Shown here: one piece after another, positions 5,450 through 5,674 of the stretch
Position numbering within the stretch: the stretch's first letter is position 1
Layout: every line of letters begins with the position of its first letter
NCBI GenBank assembly: GCA_023420245.1
Contig: JAEZWL010000201.1
Span: 1-5,674 of the forward strand
Length of the DNA stretch: 5,674 nt
Direction of reading: 5' to 3'
Origin: Bacillota bacterium
Lineage (GTDB): Bacteria; Bacillota; Clostridia; Oscillospirales; Acutalibacteraceae
Position numbers and translations under genes: made by a program
Notes under the pieces: generated by a model
The model's input: only the letters and a program-made list of their open reading frames with translations
What the model was told of the DNA's origin: nothing
Databases searched by the model: none

Positions 5450-5674
5450 ATTTCATCAGTTCAATCGCCTGCCTGCGAATGGTTTCGGCATCCGGATAGA
5501 ATGCCTTCTCCAAAACATCGCTGGCCGGAGTGGGGATATCGGGGCAGCAAACGCGCATAATCGGCTTTTTCAGGAAGGAAAACGCCTTTTCACTGACCAC
5601 GGCGGATATTTCGGACGCTACTCCGCCCGTTTTGCTGCCGGTATCCGCAATAATCAGCTTGCCGGTTTTCGCCA
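5448..5674 (-). CDS. TPP-dependent dehydrogenase E1-beta / transketolase-like subunit, C-terminal fragment (runs off window)
   Basis: Only the last 74 codons are inside the window; the 5' part lies beyond position 5674. The reading frame runs from 5672 to a TAG stop at 5448-5450. The fragment shows features of the C-terminal transketolase domain of E1-beta subunits (pyruvate, acetoin or branched-chain 2-oxoacid dehydrogenase type). These are a LIIADTGSKTGGVASEI stretch, an amphipathic segment ending SFLKKPIMRV, then CPDIPTPASDVLEKAFYPD, which matches the usual PD-x-P-x-P...LE...(F/Y)-x-P ending. In this family the domain helps form the TPP-binding alpha/beta heterotetramer. Its stop codon overlaps the ribosome binding site of the next gene, so the two are probably cotranscribed and coupled. 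Beside a sugar SDR, a role in making an unusual sugar or a two-carbon unit is possible but inferred. Family call fairly sure; substrate unknown. Confidence 0.8.
   Translation of the reverse strand, partial: AKTGKLIIADTGSKTGGVASEISAVVSEKAFSFLKKPIMRVCCPDIPTPASDVLEKAFYPDAETIRRQAIELMK

Noticed and set aside
1..5674. CRISPR array, tRNA/rRNA genes, insertion sequences or phage genes
   Set aside because: No regularly spaced repeats, RNA gene signatures, transposase motifs or paired terminal repeats were seen on either strand. The window is almost fully covered by metabolic-type genes.

Overview
The window reads as a surface-glycan or other accessory biosynthesis region from a low-to-middle GC Gram-positive bacterium, most likely a clostridial Firmicute. 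This rests on strong AGGAGG-type ribosome binding sites 8-9 nt before every start, TTG and GTG starts, tight gene packing and a classic intrinsic terminator. The lineage is an inference. Every convincing gene is on the minus strand, so the text follows transcription from high to low coordinates.

Region 1 (5674 to about 4340) is the end of one transcription unit. It holds the last 74 codons of a thiamine-diphosphate (TPP) enzyme of the E1-beta/transketolase type. Twelve bases later comes an extended short-chain dehydrogenase (NDP-sugar epimerase/dehydratase/decarboxylase type) that starts at TTG. A near-perfect 17-bp hairpin with a T run closes the unit. A TPP enzyme beside a sugar SDR suggests synthesis of an unusual activated sugar, but the rest of that pathway lies outside the window.

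Region 2 (about 4340 to 4200) is a 130-nt leader. It has a second, weaker terminator-like fold, an AT-rich stretch and an 8-bp inverted repeat just before the next ribosome binding site. It probably carries the promoter of the second unit.

Region 3 (4199 to 66) is a four-gene operon: three tandem, divergent paralogues (called A, B and C here) and an aminoglycoside-phosphotransferase/choline-kinase-fold protein (D). A, B and C look like GT-B glycosyltransferases of the NodZ/FUT8 (GT23-like) fucosyltransferase group. Each starts with M-x-x-[DE]-[KR]-FLLIK, then a TN-x-F-x(3)-FEPVS block, a motif-I region (canonical HxRxxD) and a C-terminal DTYLA-x(2)-C-[DE]-FFIGN block. Only B keeps the full HxRxxD signature: A has Cys for Arg and C has Ala for Asp. 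D has lost all three C-lobe catalytic or metal-binding positions of its kinase fold and looks like a pseudokinase.

A working model, which is inference, is a glycan-decorating cassette with one canonical transferase, two altered paralogues and a non-catalytic kinase-fold partner. No RNA genes, mobile elements or CRISPR arrays were seen.
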